From positions 1,624,276-1,688,275 of the forward strand of contig RPFO01000082.1 of assembly GCA_009746045.1 (NCBI GenBank): a stretch of DNA of 64,000 bases, in the 5' to 3' direction. Below are positions 9,972-21,600 of the stretch, piece by piece. The notes under the pieces are model-generated. The model was not told the DNA's origin. It saw nothing but the letters and a program-made list of their open reading frames with translations, and ran no database searches. The DNA comes from Mesostigma viride (lineage: Eukaryota; Streptophyta; Mesostigmatophyceae; Mesostigmatales; Mesostigmataceae). Each line of letters starts with the position of its first letter. Position 1 is the stretch's first letter. The translations under genes were made by a program, and so were the position numbers.

Positions 9972-12900
9972 CTACTCATCAAAACGCCTCCTCCGCTTGG
10001 GGGGAGGTGGCTTGCCCACAGGGTCGGGCGTGTGTGCCTTGACAATCTTCTTCCACCGCTCCTTGTCCTGCATGGCAGTCCAAAGACGGGAGAGAGAGTG
10101 GATGCGGTGCTCAAACTGGGCTGGGACCACGAGGTCGTCCAGCAACATCTGAACGTAGTTGGTGACAGGTTTCCCTACCCTTTTGGGAATGTCCTTGGGG
10201 CCAGGCCAGGTCAGAATGTGCCGCCCTGGCTGTCCAAGCCGCTGGGGGCCGGCCAGACCAAGGGTGGTGTCGACCTGGCTGGTGCGTGCAAGGTGTCCTA
10301 CAAATGCTATCCTACGCTGTCTAATCTCGTCCGAAACACGAGGCATGCCATGATACAAAGACTCTGATGACGGACGCTCGGAAAAACCTACGTTAAGGAC
10401 CTGCCGGAGCATCCTGTAAACTGTGCCGTCGAGCCGAGCTGCCAGTTTGGGTGGGAGGGTCCACGCCTCGGCGCCATACGTGAGCACCGTGAGGACGAGG
10501 ACCTTGAAGAGCATGCGTTTGCGGTGCCCGTCCAGGCCCTTCGAGCGCCAGTAAGGTGTGAGCGAACGGAGCTTGGCCCAGGCGAGGGCGATGCGGGTGT
10601 CCACATCGTCGTCGGTGTCAGGAAGCCAGCTCCCCAACAGCTTGAAGCGGTCGCGGAACGGGACCTCCGTCCCGTCGAGCAGGCGCGGCAGCGGTGGTTT
10701 ACTGGAGGCCCCTATCACCATCGCCTCAGTCTTGACACTAATCTCCAACCCCACCGCCCGCGCCTCCAGGCCCAGGCAGTCCAGCCAGGTCTGAATGTGC
10801 TCGGGGCGCTCGATGAGGGTGGTATCATCCGCATAAATCAGGTCGGCAAGGCGGTACCCCGGTCTAACCCCGCCGTGCTCTTTCACGTTAAGGATGTCCA
10901 AGCCTGGCTCGAACCCCTTAAGAGCAGTAAAGCGCGCACGTGCCCGGCGCATGACGTGATCCACGACAATAATGAACAGGTATGGGGACAGGACACAACC
11001 TTGCCACACCCCGTGGTGAAGGGGGAATGGTGGAGTGGTGCCCTCCGCAGTCCGCACTACTGCCTGTGAGCCCTCATACAGTCGGCGAATGGCAGCAATA
11101 AACGCAGGTGGTACCCGATCCAGAGCTAGGATGGCCCAAAGAGCCTCCCAGAGAACCGTGTCAAAGGCCTTGATATAGTCAACAAAAATGAAGACCAGCG
11201 GCAAACTGTCAGGGGGAAGTCGACGCACCTCCTCCATCAACCGGCGCGCGACAAACACAGCCATGACAGTGTTACGACCACTACGGAAACCCATCTGAGA
11301 CTCACCCAGGTGTGGGTCCAGCGCGGCGCGGAGCCTGTGCAGCATCATGCGCATGAAGACCTTCAGCGCGGCGCTCTGGAGGCAGACACCCCGGTAGTTG
11401 CCGGGGTCAGCAGCAGAGCCCTTCTTGTACAGCATGACGCGGATGGCCGTCTGCCACTCAGCAGGCGGAGGCTCGTCAGAGAGCAGGACACGGTTGCAGA
11501 ACGCCAGCAGAAGATCCCTAACCGCCAGATCAGGGGTCTTCAGCAGCTCAGCAGAAAGGTGGTCGGCACCGACCGCTGCATCGTACCGCAGGCGAGCAAG
11601 GGCGCCGTCCAATTCCTCCAAAGTGAAGGGGGGACGACGTCGTCAGTGGCAAGGCAGCCCTCCTTCAAGGCGGGGACTTGGTAGTCCGCGGCCGAGGAGG
11701 GGGGCGCGGTGGCGGCGGGGGTCCGGCGACCCCGAGGCGGGCGGCCGTCTCGGGGTGCAGCGGCGGGGGGGGGCGCGAGCCCCACCGGTCAAGGAAACAT
11801 TGTGGGCCAACCAGCGGTCAAGGCTTACCGGCGCCGTGCCGTCCCCCGTGTGCTCCACCGGGGTGCGCTGCCGCCGGCCGCCGAGCCGGTCGAGGTGGTA
11901 CCACATGTCCTTGCCCTGGTTGCGAGCCTGGCAGGCCTTGGCATCCGCGATGCACTGGGCCGCCTCCGCGTCCTGAGCGTGCTCGTAGGCCTCCACAAGG
12001 GCGGCCTTGAGCAATGGTTTCTGCAGCGGGTCCCGGTTACGCTTGAGGCGGTGCCGGGCGGCCAAGACCTTGGGGTCCTGGCGGTAGAGCGGGCCGGGGC
12101 GGCGGCGGGGCATGACCGGCAGGTGCCGGGCCGCCAGCAACGGGGCACGGGCCGCAAAGCCCGCAAAAATGGCTGCGTTGGGGGCACCCTTGTCCAGCTC
12201 GTCGACGTCCGCCCGGGCGTCCAGGGCCGACAGGTACTCCCGTCGGCACCAGTTCCGCTCGTGCTCGGCGTCCGTCCAGTCCTCAGGATCTCCCTTGACC
12301 GGACGTAGAGCAGACCAGTCAGGGCGGACCACTGCGGCGCGGCGCGCGGGGACGTGGAACCGGAGCCGAAGGGTCGCGCGCACCAACCGGTGGTCAGAGC
12401 ACACCGTGGGCGTGTCAAACACTCGGGCGTCCAGAACCGAGGTGCACCTGGGCTGCCGTACCACCACGTAGTCCAGACAGGCCTGACGGCCGTTAGGGCC
12501 ACGAAAAGTGACCAAGTCCTGTGAGGGACGTTGGAATTGGCAGTTGACAGCAACCATCCCGCTATCCCGCAAAAAGGCAGAGAAAAGGGGAGTGTTGGCG
12601 TTAGCTTCCGTGTCAGCAGGCGCAAAGCGACTGCCAGCAGTGCCCACGGGGAGCGTAGCATTGGCGTCGAGCAGCATAACCAAAAAGTGGCGGGCCGGAG
12701 TGACCCTCTCAAGGTCATGCAAAGATTCGAAGAACTCCTCACGGGCCGAATCAGGTAGACCACTGTGGGGTGCGTAGCCCACCCCCACCGTGAGGTGGTG
12801 TTTAGACCGCCCCTCGACAGAGGTGAAATGTGCTACCATAAGGCGTGGGGTTAGAAACTTAAGCGTGCTGAGGCTAGCAACTGCCAGCGGCGAACACAAA

Positions 12901-13445
12901 AGACCAACACCACCTTGGCCAGACGTACCGCTGCCAGCGAAGTAAAACCGCCAGCCACCCGCCAAGCGAGCAGTGCTCACCAGGCCAAGTGGCACCGTGC
13001 GGCGGTGTTCCTGGACGCCTAATATAGATACACGATGCTCAATGCAAAATGCGACTAGCTCCTCGATCCGGCAGCTATGGTCGTCATCTAGCAATGTGCG
13101 GGTGTTAAAAGTGGCAAGGGCCAAGGATGCCTGCTGGCCCACCAGGGGAGAACGACGATGGATGATGGGGGTGGATGCGGCGGGGGGTGGAGGTGGGGGT
13201 GAAACGGAGGGGGGAAGGGAAGCGGTAGAAATAGTGCTTTTCATCGCATTTATTTTGTCCTGCAAGCGTAGGATGCGAGCCTGCCGCTTGCTCGGGGTAT
13301 TCGGGGTTGGGGCTGATTGCACAACGCCGAGGCGTAGGTAATCTAGCAAACGTTGGGTTTTACGAATCTGACATTTGACAGATGAGGTTGTGGCCCGAAA
13401 TACCGGCACCACCATGGCTTTCACCCGACGGTTAGGTCGAGGCAT
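9972..13445 (-). pseudogene. LINE ORF2: endonuclease-reverse transcriptase, two small frameshifts
   Basis: The ATG at 13445 (MPRPNRRVKAMVV) opens a frame of 600 codons. It has a basic/Pro-rich N-terminus (1-108) and an AP-type endonuclease with FNTRTL, GVQEHRRT, YAPHSG, LLDANATL and SDHRL. The frame is lost in a G run near 11765 and recovered near 11640, where the RT begins (FTLEELDGALARLRYDAA). The RT has GNYRGVCLQ, MGFRSGRNT, FVDYIKAFDTV and LIYADDTTLI (YADD at 10824-10835), followed by the conserved LTYGAEAWTL and IAFVGHLART region. There is no RNase H domain. Other copies (3534-5518, 31335-32277) read through the linker, so the two G-run changes look like recent damage or base-calling error. 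LINE ORF2 proteins nick DNA and prime reverse transcription there. Confidence 0.85.
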
Positions 13446-13519
13446 GGTAGTGGAACGGGACTGTTTAGAGGCTGTCCCCGAAGCCTGTTAGCCGCGAGCC
13501 GACGAGGAAGGTTGTCTAC

Positions 13520-14660
13520 CTACTGTCTACCAACAGAGGCAGCACCCTTCTGGCTAGACACCTGACGAGACTCCGCTCCGGGGGTGTTAATCGGAACACC
13601 TGTGATCCTCTGCCCATCAAAGAATGCTGCAAAGGAGCCATCCTGAAGCAGACGCAACTTAATGCGCTTACCCTTGGTCTCGAGCTTCTTGGTCGCCTGG
13701 ACGATGGTGCTGTTCCACACCGCGCTCCTCGCCTTCAGTTGAGCCGGTGTGTAGTCCTCGTCGAGGCTGAAGTCGGTAGGCTGGAGCAGACGACGTGCTC
13801 CCAGCACGAGGCGTTTGTCGTGCATGGAGGCCATGGTGACGACGACCAGGCCCAGAGGGCCTGGCAGCCGAATGGCACGTTCAATGGCAACACGGTTCTG
13901 GAGCTGCAGCTTCCCCAGAAACGCTGGGCCGCGCAGCTCCTCGGCAAGTGAGTGTGCTGTCTCCTGTGCTGCCGTGCCTTTCTGGAATCCTTTGATTACC
14001 ATATTGCGTTGGCGTTGCTGCACTGCATTCTGGGTGACCGCAGCGGTAGCTGCAGACTTGGCCGCCTGCTGAACGATGGTGGTCAGCTGCTTGCCGGTGA
14101 CATCGGCAAACGTGGTAGTTTTGGCAGGGGCTGCCATGGCTTTCTTCAGCTCCAGCATCGTCTCCTTCAGGACCTTAATGTCGCCCTGCACGGTCGTAAA
14201 AGACTGTGCGAGGTCCTGCAGCGGCACGGTAAGATCGGTCGCGGGGGCTGGCCTGGCGATGGGTGTCGCCGGCAGCTGGACAAGTTCAGGGCAGCACGAA
14301 ATAAGAATGGCAAGACGGCAATCTTTGGGATCCCACCTAGGATAATCATCCGAAGCAGCCTCCATAACCTGGCCGGTGCGAGGGTGGCGAATCTCGGCGT
14401 CGTGTTCGGTGCGGAGCCTCAGCAAGTTTAGCACGTCGGTGTCGCTGAAGCCGAAGAGGGCACGGATGTCGTCCAGGCTCAAACGTGTGTCTGGCATGTA
14501 GAATGAGGAGGAAATGGAGTCCGGCAAGGAGGTTTCTTCCGTTATCGGAGTTGCTTCCGAAGTCGCTGCCGAAATCTTGGTGCGCTTGTTAGCGGCTTTC
14601 TTGGCGGCGGCATTTTCGCTGGCGATTTTGTTTGCAGCAAGTTTGTCCTCGATAGTCTCG
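13520..14660 (-). CDS. LINE ORF1: L1-type RNA-binding protein
   Basis: An open frame of about 380 codons ends at 13520. It has a Lys/Ala-rich start, a putative coiled coil (LQDLAQSFTTVQGDIKVLKE), an RRM-like core (RNMVIKGF to LGLVVVTMASM), and a C-terminal motif FSLDEDYTPAQLKARSAVW that parallels FTLDDDLTLAQQQRRREL of the ORF1-only elements. I see no zinc knuckle. No ATG lies at the element's own 5' edge: the first ATG in frame (14680) belongs to the target sequence and gives MCYIYS. The protein is homologous in layout to the ORF1-only protein but strongly diverged. Confidence 0.65.
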
Positions 14661-14680
14661 TGGGAGTATATGTAGCACAT

Positions 14681-15229
14681 TAATTAATTAATTAATTAAT
14701 TAGACTCGTGCTCCCGTTGGGGAGTCATATGTAGCACATAGCCCTTGAGAGGGGGCATATGGCCTATCATACATCCTAAGCTACTTCCTGCAAGGGTGGG
14801 GATGTAAAGGACCTTGCTCTAGGTGCACCAGGGCACTTGCATCCCCATGATCTTCAGGCTATGCCCAGCGAAGGGGGAGCCTGTCATGGGGGGGAAGATC
14901 AGCATAGCTATACAAAGATGATCAGAATACAAAGAAGCTAGGGCATGGCGTCTCAGCAGAGAGTTACTCCCTGCATAGGCACAACAGAACTAAATAAAGC
15001 TTGGCATCATCTGGGGTGTGGCTCATCATAGGCACACATGTACATGATTAAGTAAAGCGCGTGGCTAATTAGCTGGGATAGTGCCTCTAGGAGGCGTACA
15101 TGTACATGGCCACGGTCTATCTATTCTACACTACTACTGCTGTATTCCCCTAAGCTGGGGCGTCTGGAGTCGCTGGGGCCGCGGGGGGGGGGGGGTCGCC
15201 TGCCAGGGCGCTTATGGCCGACGTAGATG
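14681..15229 (-). mobile_element. 5'-truncated ORF1-only element
   Basis: A TTAA-type tail at 14680-14702 is followed (minus sense, going upstream) by the hairpin CTCCCGTTGGGGAG, the 3' UTR shared with 7062-7480, and the last ORF1 codons (ATPDAPA near 15165). It breaks off inside ORF1 at about 15229, where the older LINE resumes with AGGGAGTGAAT. Confidence 0.65.
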
Positions 15230-15513
15230 ATAGGGAGTGAATGTGATGTTCAAACTGCGCTGGGACCACTAGGTCAGCCATCAACTGCTGTGGGTAGGTC
15301 ATGGCATGTTTGCCTAGCTACCTTCTTTGGAATGTCCTTGGGGCTAGGCCAGGTCAGGATATGCCGCCCTGGCTGGCCAAGCCGCTGGGGGCCGGCCAGA
15401 CCGAGGGCGCGCGGTGTCTACCTGGCTGGTGCGAGCAAGGTGTCCTACGAATGCTATCCTACGCTGTCTAATCTCGTCCGAAATGCGAGGCATGCCCTGG
15501 TACAAAGACTAGA
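15230..15513 (-). pseudogene. LINE ORF2 C-terminal fragment (continuation of 9513-9789)
   Basis: Minus-strand sequence matches the ORF2 C-terminal region (SDEIRQRRIAFVGHLARTS and GLAGPQRLGQPGR equivalents) with small indels, including GGGCGG expanded to GGGCGCGCGG near 15405. It ends against a plus-strand LINE tail at about 15513. Confidence 0.6.
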
Positions 15514-15640
15514 TAGCTTATATTTCTAGACTAGATAGCTTATACAGAGTTAGGTTAGTTCGATTCCGCGGCTTCGCCCACCTCCACTGACCCATCCAGC
15601 AAAGAATATAGTGTGCTACATGATCTCCCAACGGGGTCAT
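15514..15640 (+). mobile_element. LINE 3' UTR tail, plus strand
   Basis: The segment carries the LINE 3' UTR block (GTTAGTTCGATTCCGCGGCT, GTGCTACATGATCTCCCAAC) and ends in a TTAA-type stretch near 15640. The coding part is missing. Confidence 0.55.
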
Positions 15641-16400
15641 TAATTAATCAATTAATTAGGAACATAGCTCCGTTCAAGGAGTAAATGTAGCACATATCCC
15701 GGAAACAAATTGTGCACTTGGCCGCTTGATGAAAATTGACTCCGTTGGGAGATATCATGTAGCACGTATTCCATGGCTGGTGGGTGAGGGTGAGCGGAGC
15801 TGCGAAAACTACCTGTAAGCCAACTCTAATATAATATTTGATCAACTCTATTTGATCAACTCTAATATAATATACCAAAATATCCTAGAGCTCTAATCTA
15901 GACTCAGCAAAGCTCCCCTTCCTCATGCCAGGGGGAGGGGGCTTGCCCACAGGGGCTGGCGTGTGGGCGTGTACAATGGTGAATATGTTATGAACTAAAT
16001 ACAAGCTCCCGTTGGGGAGTCACGGAGCACCGGCCTAACTGCTTTCAAAATCCCTGAGTGTGCACAATTGATGGGTATTTTCTGATTTTCTGATTCACAC
16101 ACTTATTCACAGTGGTGAATGGTCTGATCTCTCGATCTTTTAAGTGAGAATCTATCTTCTTGCATGTCGTGCATGGCAGTCCAAGCTAGAGAGAGGGAGG
16201 AGATGTGGTGTTCAAACTGATCCAGCTGGGACCACTGACGAGGTCGGCCAATAGCTGATCTGTATAGTTGACGGCTGGTCTACCAACCCTTCTGGGTTTG
16301 TCCTTGGGCCGGCCAGGCCACGTTAGAATAATGCCGCCCTGGCGCTGGCCGAGCCGCGCTGGGGGACGGCCAGATCAAGGGCGGTGAGTAACCTGACTGG
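15641..16400 (-). mobile_element. Patchwork of element tails and a LINE ORF2 fragment
   Basis: A short ORF1-only tail (to about 15725; hairpin CTCCGTTCAAGGAG at 15668-15681) is followed by a LINE tail (15735-15980). About 165 bases of unassigned AT-rich sequence come next (15985-16150), and then the LINE ORF2 C-terminal region again (16160-16400). The ORF2 remnant contains two-base expansions such as GGCGCTGG for GGCTGG. It is heavily decayed. Confidence 0.5.
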
Positions 16401-17760
16401 CCTCGATGAGGGCATGTGTTTCGAGCCTAACCGGCTGGCTCGGTTGCATTGCCCAGGATTCATGTCAAGCATCCACAAGCCCTTTCACAAGCCCTTTATG
16501 GCCTCTGAGCTCTATATGTATTGCCCGTTGGTATTGGTCGTTGCAAAAAGTTGGTGAAGGGATAACGTGTGTCCTTGCAAGTCAGTTGTGTGCGCTAGAA
16601 CACAAGCCTTGCGACAATTTTTTTCTCCAGATGCCTGACATGTTCAAACGACATTGCAAGGGCTTTGGCATGCCACGCCCATCAGTAGCTGCCTCTTGAA
16701 GCGGTTGCCGTGTGCTGTTGATGTTTACTTCACGTTATCATCAACTGCTGGATCTGATGGGATGATATCGGATTGGATTGGAACGTGATGGTTAACAAGA
16801 GGGATATAAAGGTACCTTAGGATTACGTAGGACAAGTCTAGTAAGGCTATAGTGCATCTAAGCTCTCGTGTCCAAAAGAAAAAAAATTCAAGATGTTTGG
16901 TTTCAGAAAAGAAACTATGAACTAGTTCACCTTGGCTAGACAGCCTTGCTAGCACACAGTTGGACGGTCACGTTGCTAGATAACTCTGAAAGGCATTGAG
17001 TTACGCCTACGCTTAGGCGCAAAAGCAATATTTCCAACACGGTTTTTTGCAGCATGAAAGCCCGACGTCTTTTGATAAAGTACAGCGCCAGAATGCCTAC
17101 AATTTCGCTGTTGCATTCAAGGCATACAGATCGGCAAAATACTCATATTGCCAACATTAGCGCACATTTCGTGTGCAGCGGCAATAGGACATTCTTGCAT
17201 CCGCGTAGCCCATGCACCAGAATACTGACCAACCGATAACGTCGAACGTGCCTGGGCACACCTTCCGCAGTAAGGAAAACGTCTCATCCATCGCATAAAA
17301 AAACACAAGCAAATACACACAATTCGCGTCGTTACGCAATCCCCTCATGCCTTTATATCAGGTTTCAGAAACTGTAGCAGTCACGTTGCAGGGAGCCTTC
17401 GGCAACGCACGTTCTCGCGACATCGCCATACGAAGTCCATCCTGATGCCGACAACCATATTTTATCATGCAATTGGAACACAAAATGCGGGAATTTTACC
17501 GTGGCTACCAGTAAACTGTGAGCATGTTGTGATCAAAGCAACCAACTGCGTGCATGCGTGAATGCGCCAGTCGCTGCAGAGACTAGGTACACCAGCGGAT
17601 TTGCATACTGTTGAGTTGAGTTAATTCCCACGCCGGTGAACCGGCAGGGTTATTGAATAGTGGGATCCTCTCTGAACTCTTCAGGACTACACCGATAGTA
17701 ATGAACTCATGAAAAACGTGTGCATTCCAGCCTGTCCATGTCGCTGCGGTATGATCACTG
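16401..17760. other. Intergenic, no gene recognised
   Basis: Short open frames here have no recognisable motif and no splice context. A 30-base motif near 17607-17640 (GAGTTGAGTTAATTCCC...) recurs in similar form at 34727-34757. Confidence 0.5.
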
Positions 17761-18012
17761 ATCAGGCGGAGCCAATTTTCGGAAGAACCGTTAGGTTCGC
17801 CAGAATTGGCGAAGCTTATAAGGCCGTACACGTGAGAAAACATAGGAATAGGGCAGGGGGATGAAAATCCGTCAATCCATCCATCCATCCATCCATCCAT
17901 CCATCCACCGAATTTGTCCCGAATTTGCAAGCATAAGAGTGAGGTTCTTCCGAAAATTGGCTCCGCCGTAGAGTTTCAACGGGCAAGTTGCAAACACGCA
18001 CGTTACTTGATA
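17761..18012. repeat. Inverted-repeat module, copy 1
   Basis: A 252-base unit is directly repeated at 18089-18338. Inside it, a perfect 25-base inverted repeat (arms 17765-17789 and 17943-17967, core CCAATTTTCGGAAGAACC) encloses about 150 bases with an ATCC microsatellite (17878-17907). It could be a small foldback/MITE-type element or a duplicated regulatory block. No TSD was recognised. Confidence 0.75.
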
Positions 18013-18088
18013 CTACAAGCTCCGCGCCCCTCGGCCGGCCCCGGTGACGTCGCGCCGGGTACCCGTACCTGGGGCGGCTGCCGTAATA

Positions 18089-18338
18089 ATCAGGCGGAGC
18101 CAATTTTCGGAAGAACCGTCAGGTTCGCCAGAATTGGCGAAGCTTATAAGGCCGTACACGTGAGAAAACATAGGAATAGGGGATGAAAATCCGTCAATCC
18201 ATCCATACATACATCCATCCATACATACATCCACCGAATTTGTCCCGAATTTGCAAGCATAAGGGTGAGGTTCTTCCGAAAATTGGCTCCGCCGTAGAGT
18301 TTCAACGGGCAAGTTGCAAACACGCACGTTACTTGATA
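18089..18338. repeat. Inverted-repeat module, copy 2
   Basis: This is the direct repeat of 17761-18012, with arms at 18093-18117 and 18269-18293. The microsatellite core has changed from ATCC to a mixed ATCC/ATAC array. It ends about 340 bases before the GOGAT start codon. Confidence 0.75.
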
Positions 18339-18633
18339 TCTTATTGGCGGGAGCGCAAAATATCCCACGAACCCCAATGTGACGCGAAAAGTTCGTGCCT
18401 GGATAAACTTTATGGCACAGGCGGTTGTCAGTTAATTTCCCCACAGTTTGCCACTTCCACTCCCCGCTGCGGGTTTGGCGCGACCTTTCGGCCGGCGACA
18501 CAGCCGGGGTGTCGCCTAAAGCGGGAAGACGCCGTGCGCGTTGGTAAGCAAACGCGAGCAACACAGATCCAAACGTCATCGTTGTGAGGCGGCCATTTCG
18601 GAGGTTGGGGAGCCGGCCGGCACGGACCCATAC

Positions 18634-18643
18634 CTTATTTAAG
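18634..18643 (+). promoter_or_regulatory. Possible TATA-like box of the GOGAT gene
   Basis: CTTATTTAAG lies about 40 bases before the ATG, in an otherwise GC-rich stretch. The position is plausible only if the 5' UTR is very short. No transcript evidence is available. Confidence 0.25.
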
Positions 18644-18681
18644 CTCTAGGCCGCTGCCTTTGTTCGTTAGGGTAGGCCACC

Positions 18682-21600
18682 ATGACGTCCGCGGCCGGAC
18701 TCATGGCTCCTGGAATTCATTTGCGCATGCACGCGCTTCCGACGGCGGTTAGCCGTTTTGCCGTCCCAGGCCATCCCATTTCACGCCCATGCGCGTCTCA
18801 CCCTAGGTCTTCGTGTACACCGTGCCCTCGCATCGGAACGTTTCAAGGTCTCAAGGCCGAGGGAAAGTTTCCGCTTAGCTCGTCCGCACGCTCTAGGAAC
18901 GCTCTCGAGTCATGGCGAGGCGCCGGCGCATCCGAGGCGGGTTTTCGCCGCATGCTGACCATTTCAATGGCGCATTCGGCCATCCCAGAAAAGCGGGGGC
19001 TGTACGATCCCGAAAATGATAAGGATTCCTGCGGTGTTGGGTTCGTCTGCCACATCAACCGTCAGGTACATTTGCCTCTCTTCGCAGACTTTGCCGACGC
19101 CGCCGCCGTCGAGCATGGGATATTTCTTTTTGTTCGCGCTCGTCGTAATTGCCATTAGCTAACGTAAATTTAATGCGGTCTACTGCTTTTCCCCCCTCTT
19201 TGCAGAGCCATCGGGAAACCGTCACGGAGGCGTTGGAAATGCTCTGTCGCATGGTGGGTGGTGGTTTTCTCTTTCGCGTTGTCGTTTTTTTCGTCCGTAG
19301 CAGCAGATAGTAGACAGCGGGCGTTGAATTTTTTTCTTTTGCGCTGAAGCGCCTTATGCTTCTGGTTTTGCACTACAGGAGCATCGAGGCGCTTGTGGCT
19401 GCGAGTCCAACACGGGAGACGGCGCGGGCATCCTCATGGACATTCCTTTTGATCTCCTGAGCCGGCTCGTGAAGGAGGATGTCGGCGTGGATTTGCCGCA
19501 GGTGAGTCGATGTCGCGTTGTTTTGGATGCATGGGTTTAACCGGTTAACCGGGAATTGTGGGCAGTGCAGGTCGTTTTGTGTTATGGTGGTTCTTTTGCG
19601 AAAGACCTTGCATATTTCTTTGCCAAGTCATGAACTAGCCAGTGCAGCTCTCCACATGCACACTTTCTTTCCATCACTTTTATACACGAGGTCCCGTGGA
19701 GGCGTCAATAGGTCCATTGTCAAAGGTCTTGTCGCAAGTTCCTGTAATCCAATCGTGCTTTTCTTGAATTCGTGCACAAAATATGTGACATTGTTGTCTT
19801 ATCTGACTGGCATTAGTTCCTGATAGAGCTAGCTTGGGCCTTCCCCAGCCATGTGTGATCTCTTTTGTTAACTTGATGCATTTGATGCATTTTGTGAAAA
19901 AAAAATCCTTACTGCACCTGCTTTTCATCATTTCCCCCAGGAGAAACGCGCCGTGTCATGTGACTTTTCAATTGTTTTTCCCTCCTTGATATTCCACTCA
20001 ATTGTATGTGAGTCACGATCCGCTGTAGCTGAAGAGCCCACGTTATAAATTGCCTACCTGCTTGCCCGCGTTGGCAACAAGGTCGCGCATTGGACATGCA
20101 ATCATGCACCGTCTTACCCGGTTGTCTTCTTACCTTGTGTTGTTTGTCCTTCCCCCTCTTCATGTCCACCTTTCACGTGCCACGGGACCAACCTCCCCTC
20201 CTATGTTTCCCCCCCAATACCCCGTATTTCCCTCTTTCCTTCCATTTGAACTTGATTTTCCCTTTCTGTCCCCCCTCTGTCCCATTTTCCCGATGCTCTA
20301 TTCCTCGTCCCCTCTGGGCTCCTCTGGTTTGTCCGTGTTCCTCCCCCCCCCCTCCCATTTCCCCTCACCCGCTCCCCCACCCCCACCCTGATTTCCCTCA
20401 CCCCCTCCCTCACCCGCCCGCGTCCTGCGTGAGCAGCGCGGCAGCTACGGTGTGGGCATGGTCTTCCTCCCCAAGAACGAGAAGACGCGCGCCGCGTACA
20501 AGGCAGTGGCCACGCTGGTCTGCAAGGAGCTGGGCAACGACATCATCTGCTGGCGACGCGTGCCCACCGACAACGCGCAGCTGGGGGCGTCCGCACTCGG
20601 TACGGCCCTTGTGGTGCTAGGATTAGGGGCTGTGGTCTTGCTAGGCAACCGCTATCTATCTAGTGGGTTGGGTCCTTGTTCTCACGCTCAGTACGGCAAC
20701 CACTGATTGTTGAGTGGTTGGACTCCTCACTTGAACAAAGGCTCAGGGTCTTTTAGTGTTTATGACTGTTTACAAGGCTGCTACTGCTGCTGGTGGAGGT
20801 GGTGGTGGGGGAGGGCAGGGGAAAGGGGAGCAGGAGGGCTTCTTGAAGGTTCCTTGGATGCAGGATCTCGTGTGTGGAGCTTAGGTTTATGTGCGCAAGG
20901 CGGGTTTTGTTTCAGCCCCAAGTGCATGTGTCCGGTATCGTTTGAGGTAACGTTGTTTCCTTGGTGGGTGGCTGGGGTGGGTAGTATTTCAACACGCAAA
21001 TGCTGCTGTTTGCACAAAAGTGCATTGACACAAGAGCTACTAGTTGCACAAAAGTACATGAACACAATCGCTGCTGATTGCACACAAGTGCATGCTTGAG
21101 CCGAAAACCGGAGTAACATGACATGCCCTTGGCCGATAAGGGAAGGAACATATCCGCACAGCCAGCCCTGTGAACGCTGGACCTGCCCTGTTTTTGTTGT
21201 GGTGAACCTCCTATCGGCGGCTGACAACCACAGTGCTTGATGCTGTTGCCTGACTTCCTTTCATTTGTCTTCCTGGCCATCTGTGCCCCCCTCCCTTCTT
21301 CCCTCCTCCCCCACTTGCTCCTCGTTTGCAGCGGTGGAGCCCGTGATTGAGCAGATGTTTGTCAAGGTGGCGTCCAAGAGCAAGTGGAACGTGGAGCAGC
21401 AGGTGAGCGTTCGTCTCATTGTCTCTTGCGCCCGGCACCGCCTCCTTATAGTTTGTGCACCCTGCACCGCCTTAAATGCACCTGCAGCACCTCGAGCCCT
21501 TGCCGACTGTTTGACTGCAGTCCATGGAGCTTTGCCCGCCACTGCCCTGTTGAATAGTACCTTACTTTTTGCGGGGGCGGGCTAGGCCGTTGTATTGTTT

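Larger units (their letters stand above)
9843..14660 (-). mobile_element. Nearly full-length autonomous LINE (4.8 kb)
   Basis: The element is delimited by an 11-bp TSD (TGGGAGTATAT) at 9832-9842 and 14661-14671. In minus sense it has ORF1 (to 13520), a short spacer, ORF2 with endonuclease and reverse transcriptase (13445-9972), a 3' UTR of about 120 bases, and an AATTT-type tail instead of poly(A). It landed in the 3' end of an ORF1-only element. It is the best-preserved copy here, with ORF2 damaged only by one-base changes in G runs. There is no 5' UTR, so it may be slightly truncated. Confidence 0.85.
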
